From assembly GCA_024291935.2 (NCBI GenBank), contig CM044320.1:56362001-56426000 (forward strand): DNA of 64,000 nucleotides, written 5' to 3'. Made by a program: the position numbers and the translations under genes. This DNA is from Okapia johnstoni. Taxonomy: Eukaryota; Chordata; Mammalia; Artiodactyla; Giraffidae. How positions within the stretch are numbered: the stretch's first letter is position 1; each line of letters opens with the position of its first letter. The notes under the pieces were generated by a model that saw only the letters and a program-made list of their open reading frames with translations, did not search any database and was not told where the DNA came from. Below, piece after piece: positions 12,140-24,265 of the stretch.

Positions 12140-12238
12140 CACCCGAGGCTGATTCATGTCGATGTATGGCAAAAACCACTACAATATTCTAAAGTAATTA
12201 GCCTCCAATTAAAATAAATAAATTAATTAAAAAAAAAA
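12140..12238 (+). mobile_element. Very short L1 3'-end insertion
   Basis: 99 bp of sense L1 tail with an A-rich end. TSD AGAAGAACAAATGTG at 12125-12139 and AGAAGCACAAATGTG at 12239-12253. Confidence 0.85.
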
Positions 12239-12261
12239 AGAAGCACAAATGTGGGTGGAAA

Positions 12262-12885
12262 GGTGTGGAAGGCCGAATAATGGCCCCCTAATCCCTGCTG
12301 TCTGTGAATATGTTAAATTATGTGGTGAAAGAGACTTTGCAGAGGGAATTAAGGTTATGAACCTTAAAATAGGAAGATTATCCTGTATTATCCAGATGGA
12401 CCTAATGTAATCGCATTGTAATCACATGAGCCTTTAAAAGGGGAAGTGAAAGGCAGGAAAATGACTCAGAGAGATGCGACTGAAGAAGAGGCAGGAGAGA
12501 CTTGAAGCTTGAAAAGGACTCAGACCCTGGCTTTGAATATGGAGGAAGGGGGCCACATCCAAGAGCAGCCTCTGGAGGCTGGGAACAGCACCCAGATGAC
12601 AGCCAACAAGGAAGTGGAGGCCTCAGTTCTACAACCACAAGGAAGTGGATCCTGCCAACAACTGGGATGATCAAGCAAACAAATTCTCCCCTAGGGCTTC
12701 CAGAAAAGATTGCAGCCTTGCCAATACCTTCATTTTAACCTGGAGAGACCATGTCAGACAGAACTCTAGGATAATAAATTAGTTTTAAGTTTCTAAATTT
12801 TTGGTGATTTGTTACTGAAGCAATAGAAAAACACAGAGTCGGACATGACTAAACACAACACAGCACAATAGAAAACTAATACAGC
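12262..12885 (+). mobile_element. MLT1-like MaLR LTR
   Basis: Opens GGAAGGCCGAATAATGGCCC, passes GGGACTTTGC-type and GATTATCCTGTATTATCCAG blocks, and ends TGTTACTGAAGCAATAGAAA. A 25-bp scrap with SINE-like GGACATGACT lies near its end at about 12838-12870. Confidence 0.7.
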
Positions 12886-12920
12886 AGGTTGGGCACTACT
12901 TAATTCCTACTACTTAATTT

Positions 12921-13272
12921 CATATTTTGTTGCTGTTCTCATTCAGTTGCTAAGTCATGTCGGACTCTTCGCAATCCCATGGATTGTAGCCTGCCAGGTT
13001 CCTCTGTCTATGGGATTCTCCAGTCAAGAACACTGGAGTGGGTTGCCATTTCCTTCTCCAGGGGATCTTCCCAGACCAGGCAGTAAACCTGCATCTCCTG
13101 CATTGGCAGGTGGATTCTTTAGCACTCAGCCACCAGCAAAGTCCGAATTTCATATATTTTTTTGTCTACACCACATGGGATGCGGGACTAATTCCCTGAC
13201 CAAGAATTGAACCCATACCTCCAGCAGTGCAAGCTCAGAGTCTAAACCATGGGACCATCAGGGAATTCCCAG
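12921..13272 (-). mobile_element. CHR-type SINE with nested Bov-tA
   Basis: Outer TSD TACTTAATTT at 12911-12920 and 13273-13282. Inner Bov-tA occupies 12926-13145 with TSD AATTTCATAT at 12916-12925 and 13146-13155. Both antisense. Confidence 0.85.
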
Positions 13273-13282
13273 TACTTAATTT

Positions 13283-14159
13283 CTTATGTCAGTGGTTTCA
13301 CTTTCTGAGGGTCATAGACACCTTTGAGAATGTGATGAAAACTGCAGGTCTTCTCTCCAGAAGAATTCATATACACACAGAACTTAACACAATTTCAAGA
13401 GGTTCATAAACCCACCAAAGCACATCTCGTGGCCCAGGTTAAAAACCTTTGCAGATGGTAATGTTCAGTGGAGACAAGCAGAGTAGAAGTGACAGCTTTG
13501 TTATCTCTCACCAAAAGCCATCACAGTACTCAGGAGAGCACTTAGCTGGGTTACATTGAACTCGATCCGTTTCAGCGAAATGAATTTCCTAGATACTGAA
13601 GCTAGAAGGCAACCATCTCAGCCTGCTCTTTTACCGATGAGCTCCTTGGAATGAGGGTGCACTGTTGAGGGTGGCAGTCTTCATCAGATAGCTACTGATA
13701 CCTAGTGATTTGACGATCAGCCAAAGGTTTAGAGAATAATGAAGCATTGAAATAAAAATTCTGAGGCATCAACATTATTTAATATACATATATGAAAAGA
13801 GCCTCAATGGCCTAAGTACTTATTACATAGATGCATGGTTGTCACTTGCTACTCCTTTGGATCATATGCATAGTGATGCCACTGAAGGAAAGAAAAAAAA
13901 TGAAAATCTAAAGATTTTTTTCCAGCAGATTTTAATTTAATCTGGTTCACCTAGAGAAATTTTACGTGACCGTCTCTGCACATAAAAGGCCTTTAGTAGA
14001 CATCTGTTTAATTTTTGCCATTAAAACTAGAATTTTAATATTGGAAAAGACCTTTAAGATAATTTTCTTTTTAAATCGAGGAAGCATAGATTAGAAGATA
14101 AAAATTAGAAAGTATAACAATACCTTTCCAATCTTCAGTCCATGGAGCTTTTATGTACC
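13283..14159. other. Gene-free unique stretch
   Basis: Mostly non-repetitive, AT-rich to the right. Nothing assigned. Confidence 0.4.
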
Positions 14160-14376
14160 TGTGTGCTCACTTACTAAGCCATGTCTGACTCTTCGCCACC
14201 CTATGGATGGTAGCCCGCCAGGCTCCTCAGTCCACAGGATTCTCCAGGCAAGAATAATGGAGTGGGTTGCCATGTCCTCCTCCAGGGGATCTTCCTGACT
14301 CAGGGATCAAACCCACATCTCCTGTGTCTCCTGCATTGTAGGCGGATTCTTTTTTGCTGAGCCACCAGGGTAGCCC
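14160..14376 (-). mobile_element. Bov-tA SINE
   Basis: GTGTGCTCACTTACTAAGCC to GAGCCACCAGGGTAGCCC, complete antisense unit. Confidence 0.88.
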
Positions 14377-14439
14377 TTTGAGGTAGGAAGCTGAAGTTCC
14401 TTCTCTCCTCATTCCATTACCACCATCACTACCAGCTAT

Positions 14440-14665
14440 TAGTTATTGAGCTACTTATGTGCCAGATACCAAAACCATCATTATTAATCCTACAACAGCT
14501 CTACAAATTAGATCTTGTTTATCTCCATTTATAGACGACAAAACTGAGACCTGGAAGGACTATTATGCTATGTCCAAGGTCGTAAAGCTCATGAATGCAG
14601 AGCCAAGAGCCAAAACCTATGTTTTTCAGTCCAGAGGCTGTGCTGTTTCCAGTATGCTACCTAGC
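14440..14665 (+). repeat. MIR relic
   Basis: ATTGAGCTACTTATGTGCCAG, ATTTATAGACGACAAAACTGAG and GTCCAAGGTCGTAAAGCTC follow the MIR core order. Confidence 0.65.
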
Positions 14666-14973
14666 CTGTGTCAGCCTGGGTAGGAGAGGACCACAGCGGG
14701 CTTGGGAAAATACCAGACAACGGAAGTGGGGGTCAAAAGTGAGAGAGAGAGAGAGTGGAGACAGAAGAGATGTGGCATACACAGGGAAAGGTGGTCGGAT
14801 GACAGAAGGGCGATTTCTTGCACCTGTCCTGGTTGGTGGCTTGGAGGCCCTTCCTTGACAGCCAGCCAGGCAAGTGGCTTTGAGGAGGTGGAAGAGGAAG
14901 ACACGGATGAGTTGCTCAACTCCTTCAAAAAGGAGCTATGCCTTGTGGCTGGTTCCACAATTTTTGTTCATTG

Positions 14974-15190
14974 TGTGTGTGTGCTAAGTCACTTCAGTTG
15001 TGTCTGACTCTTTGTGACTCTATGGACTGTTGCAGGCCAGGCTCCTCTGTCCGTGGGATTTCCCAGGCAAGAATACTGGAGTGGGTTGCCATTTCCTTCT
15101 CCAGAGGATCTTCCTGATTCAGGAATCAAACTCACATCTCCTGTGTCTTCTGCATCGCCAGGTGGGTTCTTTACCACTAGTGCCTAGCCC
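14974..15190 (-). mobile_element. Bov-tA SINE
   Basis: TSD TTTGTTCATTG at 14963-14973 and 15191-15201; begins with a short TG repeat. Confidence 0.9.
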
Positions 15191-15274
15191 TTTGTTCATT
15201 GACAGATGTGCTTTTTGCTGCCTAGGATTCTGAGGATGGTAAGAACACAGTGAAGGATAAGTAAAGGCCTGTGC

Positions 15275-15592
15275 CTTCCTTCTGACTTACTTCACTCTGT
15301 GTGACAGAATCTAGGTCCATCCACATCACTACAAATGATTCAACTTTGTTCCTTTTAATGGCTGAGTAATATTTCATTGTATACAAATACCACACCTTCT
15401 TTATCTATTCCTCTGTTGATGGATATTTAGGTTGCTTTCATGTCCTGGCTGTTATAAATAGTGCTGCAATGAACACTGGGGTACACGTGTCTTTTCCAGT
15501 TACGGTTTTCTCAGGTAGATTCATGTTGTTGTATGGCAGAAACCAAGACAACATTGTAAAGCAGTTATCCTCCAATTAAAAATAAAAAAAAT
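15275..15592 (+). mobile_element. 5'-inverted L1 3' fragment
   Basis: 15.28-15.51 kb is antisense L1 (CTGAGTAATATTTCATTGTA) and 15.51-15.59 kb is the sense L1 tail (GTTGTTGTATGGCAGAAACC to AATTAAAAATAAA). The two orientations in one small unit with a single A-tail indicate twin priming. A possible TSD ATGCCTTC is weak. Confidence 0.65.
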
Positions 15593-16234
15593 AAAATGAA
15601 GCTATGAGAAAAAAATAAAATGAAGCTATGCCTTCTATTCACTCTGTTCACTCAACATCCTTGAACCTCTTGGGATCTGCAGCGTGCCTTTATCAGACTC
15701 GGGAAACATTTGCGATGTGCTGTCTTCTTGCATGTATCTCTTGGCGACATTTAGTTTCACACCCATATATTTAGTATTTCCTTGTTTCTCTGTGCCAAAG
15801 TTTCCAAAAGTGGAAATTATTTTCTTACAGGATGAAAATATGTGAATGAAACTAAGACATGCTTTGCTGGGAAGATAAACACAACAGCCAATCTTCGGGA
15901 CAACATAATGACAGGGATGTGTGGGTGTAACTTTGGTTATCCTCAGGGCATATCTCTGCCTGCTTCAGGGTGACAGCCAGACTGACTACATGTTTTGGAC
16001 ACACACCTTGCCTTTTTGCAGGTTTTCAATCTTATTGTTCCAAAGCATAGCTGCCAAAAAAAAAAAAAAAAATCCAATAGAAAATCCACTTGGTTCCAAA
16101 TCCACATAATGAAAACCATGAAAGCAAAGGTTGCTTACAGTTCTGTGGGCTTCCACCTAAAATTCTTTTGGGAAAAGTGTCAATTGTAGGGTGTAAAAAT
16201 AGACATGAATGATGGTTACGGTTGTTGTATTTTT
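15593..16234. other. Gene-free stretch
   Basis: Unassigned apart from an A17 tract at 16055-16071. Confidence 0.4.
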
Positions 16235-17097
16235 AAATTTTTAATTGATTAGTTAATTTAACATCATAACTGATTATATTTTTATTTTTAATTTTTCTTC
16301 CAGTTTTCCCTTCTCCAGGGGATCTTCTCGACCCAGGGATATGACTAGGGTCTCCTGCATTGCAGGCAGATTTTTTTTTTTTTTTTTTTTTTACCATCTG
16401 AGCTACAAGGGAAACCCAATAATTGACACATAGCACTGTATATGTTTAAGGTATAATGATTTGACTCACATATATCATGAAATGATGATCACAATATGTT
16501 TAATGAACATCTATCATCTCATATAGGTACAAAATTAAATAGAAAAAAGAAAATTTTTGTTAGGAGAACCCCTAGGATTTACTCTCAACAGTTTTCAAAT
16601 AACAGAGCAGTGCTAATTGTATTTATCTTGGTGTGCATTACATCCCTTGTTCCAATTTATCTTATGACTGGAAGTTGGTACCTTTTGACTGCTTTCATCC
16701 AATTCGTAACTACAAATCTGATCTCTTTTTCTATAAGTTTGTTTGTATGTTTGCTTTTGAAGTATAATTGACCCACGACACTATATTTTTCCATTTTAAA
16801 ACATAGTGATTTTTTTCTGTACATTTCAAAATGATCATCACAATAAGTCTGGTTATGATACGTCACCATATGAAGATAGTCTTTAGTTATTGACTGTATT
16901 CCCCACACTGTACATTTCATACTAATGACTCATTTATTTTGCAACTGTAAGTTTATACCTCTTAATCTCCCTCATCTATTTCTTTCTTCCCTCCACCCAC
17001 TTCACCTCTAGTAACCACCTGTTTGTTCTCTGTATCTGATTCTGTTTCTGTTTTGTTATACGGGTTCATTTTTTTTTTTAGATTCTGCATATAGTAC
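16235..17097 (-). mobile_element. L1 3' UTR, antisense, older subfamily
   Basis: Complement of an L1MA-type 3' UTR: GAAGTATAATTGACCCACGA, ACTGACTGTATTCCCCACAC-type and TTCTCTGTATCTGATTCTG blocks. A Bov-tA piece at 16294-16420 interrupts it. Confidence 0.65.
16294..16420 (-). mobile_element. Bov-tA fragment with an expanded T-tract
   Basis: CCCTTCTCCAGGGGATCTTC to CCATCTGAGCTACAAGGGAAACCC. Where the family has GATTCTTTACC this copy has 22 consecutive T at 16371-16392. Confidence 0.88.
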
Positions 17098-17750
17098 TGG
17101 TCTTGTAGAAGGGGATTTGGCAATGTCCAAGAAAACTACATATGAATTTACCCTTTGACCCAACTCACTAGCAATTTATCCTGAAGAAACATTTCTAACA
17201 ATAGAAAACTACACATGTGTAAGATTATATATCTCAGTGTACTTGTAATTGCAAAATGTTGGAGCTGATGTAAATATGTATACATAGGAGACAGATCGAA
17301 TGCACATAATAGAGTCCTATGCCCATAAAAGAGTATGAGGCAGCTTTTGTGGACTGATTTTCAGGATTTACTGTTTAGTGAACAAAGAGCAAAAAAGAAT
17401 AAATAGTATGATACATTTGGGATAGGAAATAAGGAGATATAATATACCTGTATCTGCTCATGTTTTACAAAAAGATACATTGGAAGAATAAACCAGAAAC
17501 TAATGAAACTTACCTAAGGAGGGAGGGTGGGAACAGAGTAGGAGGGATACAAGAGATGATGACACTTCTCTGGGTAAGCATTTGTATATATTTCTGACTT
17601 TAGAGCTATGATTTTTGGGGGCTTCTTCTTTAGTTTATTATAGGGGTAGCCAGACAGGTAATATGAGGTGTAAAGCATCTATTATGCTGTTTAAGCTAAA
17701 CGTGACAAGGTCTATATCTTTCTTTAAGGAAATGGGATATTTTCCAAGGT
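17098..17750. other. Gene-free stretch, possibly old L1 tail
   Basis: A sense L1M-like order is suggested (AATTTACCCTTTGACCCAAC, AGAGTCCTATGCCCATAAAA) but is too diverged for a firm call. Confidence 0.4.
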
Positions 17751-18028
17751 ACTGCTGCTGCTGCTGCTAAGTAGCTTCAGTTGTGTCCGACTCTGTGCGA
17801 CCCCACAGACGGCAGCCCGCCAGGCTCCGCCGTCCCTGAGATTCTCCAGGCAAGAACACTGGAGTGGGTTGCCATTTCTTTCTCCAATGCATGGAAGTGA
17901 AAAGTGAAAGTGAAGTCGCTCAGTCGTGTCCGACTCTTAGCGACCCCATGGACTGCAGCCTACCAGGCTCCTCCATCTATGGGATTCTCCAGGCAAGAGT
18001 ACTGGAGTGGGGTGCCATTGCCTTCTCC
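17751..18028 (-). mobile_element. Bov-A2 dimeric SINE
   Basis: Two tandem BovA units, both showing GTGTCCGACTCT, joined by the GTGAAAAGTGAAAGTGAAGT linker. Starts with CTG repeats. TSD TCCAAGGT at 17743-17750 and 18029-18036. Confidence 0.92.
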
Positions 18029-18444
18029 TCCAAGGTTCTAACTTTTCCAAATTTAAGTAGAAGTGTGGGGACTTTAGCTCCATTCTTGGCCTTAATGTGA
18101 TGGACACCTTGTATTTTTCTGTGTCCAACTGGTCAGCTGAGAGATTGGCTACTCTTGAGTCAGAAATATGCTTTTATCAGTTGTGATGCTCTTGGCTGAA
18201 AGTAAAAGAAAATCCAATTCAAACTTGTTCAAACATTTACTACTTTATATAACAATACGGAGATAGGACCTGTGCTCAGTGCCTCAAGGACCTAGGTTCC
18301 TTCCATCTTTTTGCTTTGTCATCCTCGTCATGTTGGCTTTTCTTCTGAAGCTGATGATTCTTTCACTGTTCTAAGATGTTTGCTGCAGTTTCAGGGGTTG
18401 ACAACACCAGGAAACAGGAAATGAACTGTGCCTATCATGTGTTT

Positions 18445-18660
18445 CTTTTATTTAGTTTTATTTATTTTTGGCCGTGCTGGGTCTCTGTTGCCTCTTGGGC
18501 TTTTCTCTAGTTGTGTGGAGTGGGGGCCACTCTCCAGTAGCGGTGAGTGGGCTTCTCACTGGGATGGCTTCTCCTGTTGCAGAGCACAGGCTCTAGAGCA
18601 CTGGGCCTTCAGTAGTTGCAGCAAGAGGCCTTCAGTAGTTGTGCCGGGGAAGCTCTCATC
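18445..18660 (-). mobile_element. CHR-1-like SINE, antisense, truncated
   Basis: TTTATTTTTGGCCGTGCTGG through GCTTCTCCTGTTGCAGAGCA; the tRNA-like end is missing. Confidence 0.75.
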
Positions 18661-18836
18661 TGTTCCTTTTAAAGAGCAACTTTCCCAGACGGCCTCCAGC
18701 AGACTTTCCTTGGCATCTCATTGGCAGAGTTGGCAAGGGAAACGGCAATTATCATGAATGATTTACAACAATCAAGATTAATCCTCTTAGGCTGAGGAGG
18801 AAGTGTAATACATTTGGATGTTGTTGTTGTTGTTGG

Positions 18837-19045
18837 ACTTCCCTGTGGCTCAGTGGTAAAGAATCCACCTGCCAATGCAAGAGACATGGGTTTGATCCTT
18901 GGATCGGGAAGATCCCCTGGAAGAGGAAATGGCAACCCACCCCACTGTTCTTGCCTGGGAAATTCGATCTTCCAGAGAAGCTTGGTGGGCTACAGTCCAC
19001 AGGGTTGCAAGAACTGGACACGACCTAGCAACTAAACAACAACAA
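18837..19045 (+). mobile_element. Bov-tA SINE
   Basis: ACTTCCCTGTGGCTCAGTGG to CGACCTAGCAACTAAACAAC, preceded by (GTT)5 and ending in (CAA)n. Confidence 0.88.
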
Positions 19046-19344
19046 TTTACTTTGTTTAGGTATCAGACAAACAAAATTTTCTATGAGAATGGAAGAAGGG
19101 GAAGGGGGACTATTGGATATAGTGCTACATTGCCTGGCCCCATCAGTGATGGTGATCGTAGGTATATGGTATAGTAAATGGTCCTTTAGGGAAAATATCT
19201 GTGTTCAAAACAAGTTACTTTAGAAGAATATGTGAACTGGTAGGCAATTATCAGCATCTTTCATATATTAATATTTGCTACATCTATTAACTAGCAATAA
19301 ATGTTTATCTGATGGGTACGTTATTATTCCAAAACAACTTTCTG

Positions 19345-19420
19345 TTGCAGCCTGTGGGATCTCAGTTCCCTGATGAGTGAAAGCCTGAAATCCTAGCCAC
19401 TTGGGCACCAGGGAACTCCT
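19345..19420 (-). mobile_element. CHR-type SINE fragment
   Basis: GGGATCTCAGTTCCCTGATG to CACCAGGGAACTCC, tRNA-like end only. Confidence 0.6.
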
Positions 19421-20064
19421 GTAAATAAAAAAGCTGAGTGGGGGTACACAGAAATTCATGCTAGTATTGCTTTTGCATAATCTTGAAACTTACTCGCACT
19501 CTCACCAGAGATTTCCATTACTAACATTTTGTTAAAAATTACTTCTATATGTGTTTACCTATTTATATAAATAAGATCACAATGAACCTGGTGCTTTGTA
19601 ACAAGCTCTTTTCACTCAAAATTGTGTTTAGTCTCTTAATAACTTTGTTTAAACAACTTTAAGTTGTTTCCAATTTTTTTAAATAACTAATATAACAAAT
19701 CTTTTTCTCATTTATCTGATTATCACCTTTGAATTCATTCCTAGAAGTATCACTTCTGGTTCAAAGTATACGTACTTAACATTTTGGTACGTTTTGTCAG
19801 ATTGCACTCGGAAAGGCTGAACCTGTTCATATCCATGCAGGACCCTCTCACTTCTCTGCCAACACCAACCTTTGTAGGTGTTGCTACATTGCTAATCCAA
19901 TGAAAACGTTATCTCTTTGTTGGGATTTTTTGTATTTCCTAACTAGCAATAATAAATACTTTCTCACATGCTTATTAGTCATTTGTAGAGTGTGTGTGTT
20001 ATTTGCTTGTTCATGTTCTTTACCAGGTTTGCTGGTTATGGTGTTGAACCTTTTTGTTGACATG
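19421..20064. other. Gene-free stretch, old LINE relic
   Basis: CCTAGAAGTATCACTTCTGG, ATTGCACTCGGAAAGGCTG and CTTCTCTGCCAACACC fit an ancient antisense L1-type 3' region. Confidence 0.45.
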
Positions 20065-20168
20065 TAAGAGCTGGAGAATCCCAGGGATGCGGGAGCCTGG
20101 TGGGCTGCCGTCTATGGGGTCGCACAGAGTCGGACACAGCTGAAGCGACATAGCAGCAGCAACAGCAT
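20065..20168 (+). mobile_element. Bov-A2 fragment
   Basis: GGGCTGCCGTCTATGGGGTC to AGCAGCAGCAACAGC, one half-unit. Confidence 0.8.
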
Positions 20169-21229
20169 GTATATATTTAAAGCATCATGCATCTTGGGCA
20201 TCCTTTGTCAATATACATACATCTACCTCATTCTTTTTTCAACAGTTGCACAGTAACAAATTGTATAGATCAGTTTTTCTCAGTCTTTTTTCCATCATTA
20301 TCCACCTAAGACTTTTTACCCCTTAATCATCACCCACCTCATGAAATTTCAATACCACATATATACTGTATACCTATTTACATACCTTATTCATATTTTT
20401 GCTTTATACATAAAAATGATTTGTCTCCTCAGGAACCAATTTTCACCTCCTTGGTTGCGATATCACCTCTTTGAGAATGTCTGGTATTCCATTCCTTATC
20501 TGTTATTACACATGTGTATATAATTTTTGACATTCCAATGCAATATTATCCATATTTATCTTTATACATGTATTTTATTTCTATAGGATAAATTTCTAGA
20601 ATTAAAAAGCTGTATCAAAAGGTGTTAACATTTAAAATTTTAGCAGAGATTAGTAGAGATTATCCCAGTTATATGCCAACAAATATATACTGAAAGCCTG
20701 GCTTCAATTTTTACATTTAATCATAAATCCACTTGGAATTTGTTCTGGGATGATGAATAAGGTAAAAATCTAATGATTTTTCTAGCTCATTATCCTTCCT
20801 TTATTGAACTAATCTTTTCTTGATTTACCATATTTTAAGTATGGGAAATACTCCTATATTTACTCAGGCTTTGAATTCTGTTCCATGACTGTTTATTCTT
20901 ACTCTATTACCATCCTATATTTATTATTTTTGCTTTATATTTTAATATCTGATTATACAATATCTTTTATGAATCCCCCCTATTTTCTTGGTATTTATAG
21001 TTTTTCCCCCTCTGAGTGAATTTTGAAGTAATTTTGCTTATTTCTAAAATTAAAAAAAGAAAAATCTCTTAAGCTGCTATTGGGATTTAAAATTGGGATT
21101 GTATTAAATTTGTGGATGATTTAGTGAAAACTATAGAATATCTTATAGAGTACGTTATAGAGCAACACATTTAAAATAGGGTACAGAAAAAAAATAGCGT
21201 TACATTAATTATACCTGTATTAGGATGCT
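20169..21229. other. Gene-free AT-rich stretch
   Basis: Around 20.52-20.76 kb repeats the old LINE motif (TAGGATAAATTTCTAGAATT). Otherwise AT-rich with no support for genes. Confidence 0.4.
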
Positions 21230-21700
21230 TTGAGTAGTAAATGATGAACATCCAGATAAAACTCAAGTTTAAGCATAAAAGAGCATTTATTGGCTCATTT
21301 AACTAGTGAGTTCAGTGGTAAAGCTAGTCTTTAGGCATATCTGGATCCCTGGGCTCAAATAAGGTCACCAGGATTTGTTTTCTATCTCCCGGTTGGTTGG
21401 CTTTTTTAGTTTCAGTTTTAGGCAAGCCTCCAAATGGTAACAAAGGTGGTCTGTCTCTTCCAGGCTTATATGGGCTTCAGCACCTGCAACAGCAGAGGAA
21501 GAGAGTCTTTTTCCTTACTGTGTCAGTAAAAGAATTGGTGATGGTTGTTATTGGCCAGAACTGGATGAAATACTCACGAGGGCATGGTGGGGAATTAGTA
21601 CTCAGCCTCACTTAAACCAGCCAGGCTACAACTGGGGAGGGGTGGTTCCTTGAAAGGAAGAGATGAGGCATAACCATAGATGTAAGAGGTTTTGGTATTA
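21230..21700. repeat. Ancient interspersed repeat, family unassigned
   Basis: GAGCATTTATTGGCTCATTTAACTAG and GGGGAGGGGTGGTTCCTTGAAAGG match a pattern common to many mammalian loci that I cannot name with confidence. Confidence 0.4.
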
Positions 21701-22606
21701 TAATACCCATTGATTTATATGAGGATATTAAAGAAGTAATACTAAGTTGAAGTTCTAATATTATTTTTCAGCATATCAAAAGTTACTCTGAGGCCATAAA
21801 AGTGGAAAGAAACCAGGGAATGGAGTAGGAAAATATGGTGAGGGATTAAAAAATTACCTTTGTTATTGAATAATATTTGTTAGAATTTATAATGCTGATT
21901 GTTGACAAATGACTCGTCTCCCCTTTCTTGATCTCATTACTGTTTAGATCCTCCAACATTTTGCTTCATATACATATCCTTTTTTCCAACATAATCCTCT
22001 CCTTTTCTTCTAGTTTTTTTCTTTTATTCCCTGCTCCAAAGTAACTACATTTCCTACCTCCATAAACAAAAGCCGATTAATTCTACTAGTCTTTTAAGCT
22101 CCTCTCCTTATATTCCTTGGTCAACTATAAAGAAATTGTTTAGTTGAAAGTCATCAATGATTTCCTTAGTCACCAAATCCAATGAGTTTAGATCCTTTTC
22201 CTTGATGGCCTAGTGTCTCTGCAGTATTTGGACTACCTTTCTTTCTTGAAGCATGAATTCGTACTTTCTATAAACTTTCTCTCCTGATGCTCCTTTTATC
22301 TTTCTGAGACTCCTTCCCTAGTTACTTGGTTGTTTTCTTCACATGTGGATGATTCTCTAGGGTTTGGTTTCTCTGTTCACTGTCTTGGCAGTCTCAAACA
22401 CTTGCCTGTTTTCTGAAGAAAGGATGAGCCTTTCTATTTTGCTGCTTCCGATCAGTTCCTCCCAAAATCTTCATGATCCAATCCTAACCATCCGTTATTA
22501 AAGCCTGGGTTTACTTCTTCTAAAACAAATTTTCTCTCCTGAGTCTCTTGGTGCCACTTTTTTTTTTAAAGGCACTACTTTTCAAACTACTGTTTTTCAA
22601 CTATTT
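21701..22606. other. Gene-free pyrimidine-rich stretch
   Basis: CT-rich sequence that may be an eroded LINE 3' region. No ORF of interest. Confidence 0.4.
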
Positions 22607-22615
22607 TTTTCAAAC

Positions 22616-22885
22616 TACTTTAATTGGAAAGATTGATGCTGAAACTCCAATACTTTGGCCACCTGATGTGAAGAACTGACTCATTAGAAAAGACCCTGAT
22701 GCTGGGAAAGATTGAAGGTGGGAGGAGAAAGGGACAACACAGTATGATATGGTTGGATGGCCTCACCGACTCAGTGGACACGAGTTTGAGTAAACTCGGG
22801 GAGTTGGCGATGGACAGGGAGGCCTGGCATGTTGCAGTCCATGGGGTCGCAGAGAGTTAGACACAACTGAGCGGCTGAACTGAAC
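22616..22885 (+). mobile_element. BovB 3'-end fragment (ART2-like)
   Basis: 270 bp of BovB tail from GGAAAGATTGATGCTGAAAC to CTGAACTGAAC with TSD TTTTCAAAC at 22607-22615 and 22886-22894. No coding capacity. Confidence 0.85.
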
Positions 22886-22894
22886 TTTTCAAAC

Positions 22895-23602
22895 ATGGAT
22901 TAGTTACTTTTGTATAAGACTTGTCTTACTTTCTGGCCTATAAGCTTCTCTAAGAATATTTTTGAATTCAACCCTGCATCTCTTTAACTGTGAGACACAT
23001 TGTCTTGTATTTATTTATTTGTTTATTCAACATACATTAAGACACCTACTATCTAGGCACTGTGCTAGGCACTGAAGAATACATCTGTGGTTTCTGCTCT
23101 CATAGGATTTTAGTCTCATGAAATAACAAATACATACTGTGACATAGATTTAATGAAACTTTGAGAGAATGACTCTTGCATCTTGAACTCCTCTTTCATC
23201 TTCTCTCCCCAAATTGCTGTCCTACACTTCCTGCACCCTTTCTCTGATAATCTCACAGATTTCTCAAACTCAGAAGCTGAATTTGATTCATGTGCTGTGG
23301 ACACCTATAAATGAGAAATTTGTCCAGTGTTAAAAAAAAAAACAAAACAACAAAACTCACAAACACCTTCTGTCTCTAAACCTTCTGCTGACTTGAGTAT
23401 TTACATTAATGTATACCACCTCCTCTTCATTACCCAGGGGGAAATCTCGGTATTCTCTTTGATTTCTTCCTCTTTCTTCATACTTAATTATTTTCATTCA
23501 AACACTTATCATTCTTGTTAGGCTTTTTATCTATAAGAGATTGAAAATTAGTATTTAGTCAGTAGAGGTGTTTTGTTTGGTCTGCATAATATTTTTGAAA
23601 GA
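22895..23602. other. Gene-free stretch
   Basis: 23.03-23.12 kb looks like an L2 end (CACCTACTATCTAGGCACTG). The rest is unassigned. Confidence 0.4.
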
Positions 23603-23800
23603 AAAGTGAAAGCAAAAGTCTCTCAATCATGTCCAACTCTTTGCGACTCCAAGGACTATACAGTCCATGGAATTCTCCAGGCCAGAATACTGGGGTGGGT
23701 AGCTGTTCCCTTCTCCAGGGCATCTTCCCAACCCAGGGATTGAATACAGGTCTCTTGCATTGCAGGCAGATTCTTTATCGTCTGAGCCACCAGGCAAATA
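23603..23800 (-). mobile_element. Bov-tA SINE
   Basis: GTGAAAGCAAAAGTCTCTCA to GTCTGAGCCACCAGGC, 100 bases before the BovB tail fragment. Confidence 0.87.
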
Positions 23801-23900
23801 CAATATTCTTGTTTCTCTTGAAAAGTTGGAAAATCGGGCAAAACTGGCTCCTCATTCATGGAAGAATGGCTGGAGTTTTAGACATTGAAATACTAAACTC

Positions 23901-24212
23901 TGTTGTTGTTCAGTCACTAAGTTGTGTCCGATCCTTTGTGACCCCATAGACTATAGCACTCCAGGCTCCTCTGTTCTCCACCATCTCCCAGAGTTTGCTC
24001 AAGTTCGTGTCCTTTGAGTCGGTCATGCTATCTAACCATTTTATGCTCTGCTTCCCCCTTCTCCTATTGCCTTCAGTCTTTCCCAGCATCAGGGTCTTTT
24101 TCAATAAGTTGGCTCTTTGCATCAGGTGGCCAAAGTATTGGAGCTTCATCAACAGCCCTTCCAAAGAGTATTCAGGATGGATTTCCTCTAGGATTGACTC
24201 CAATCTCTACCA
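23901..24212 (-). mobile_element. BovB 3'-end fragment, antisense
   Basis: Starts GTTGTTGTTCAGTCACTAAG and ends near AGGATTGACTCC, the reverse complement of the BovB tail. About 310 bp, diverged, so an older insertion. Confidence 0.8.
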
Positions 24213-24265
24213 CTTCTTATTTTTTATTACATTCAGTTCATTTCCTCATTTATGAAATATTTTTC

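Noticed and set aside
14671..15007. Overlapping ORFs on both strands near 14.7-15.0 kb, with an acidic EEVEEEDTDELL stretch on +
   Set aside because: No splice context and no recognisable domain; the frame runs into a SINE. Chance ORF most likely.
17752..17766. (CTG)5 as a possible expandable triplet repeat
   Set aside because: It is the normal end of Bov-A2 and recurs at 39.63 kb; too short and generic.
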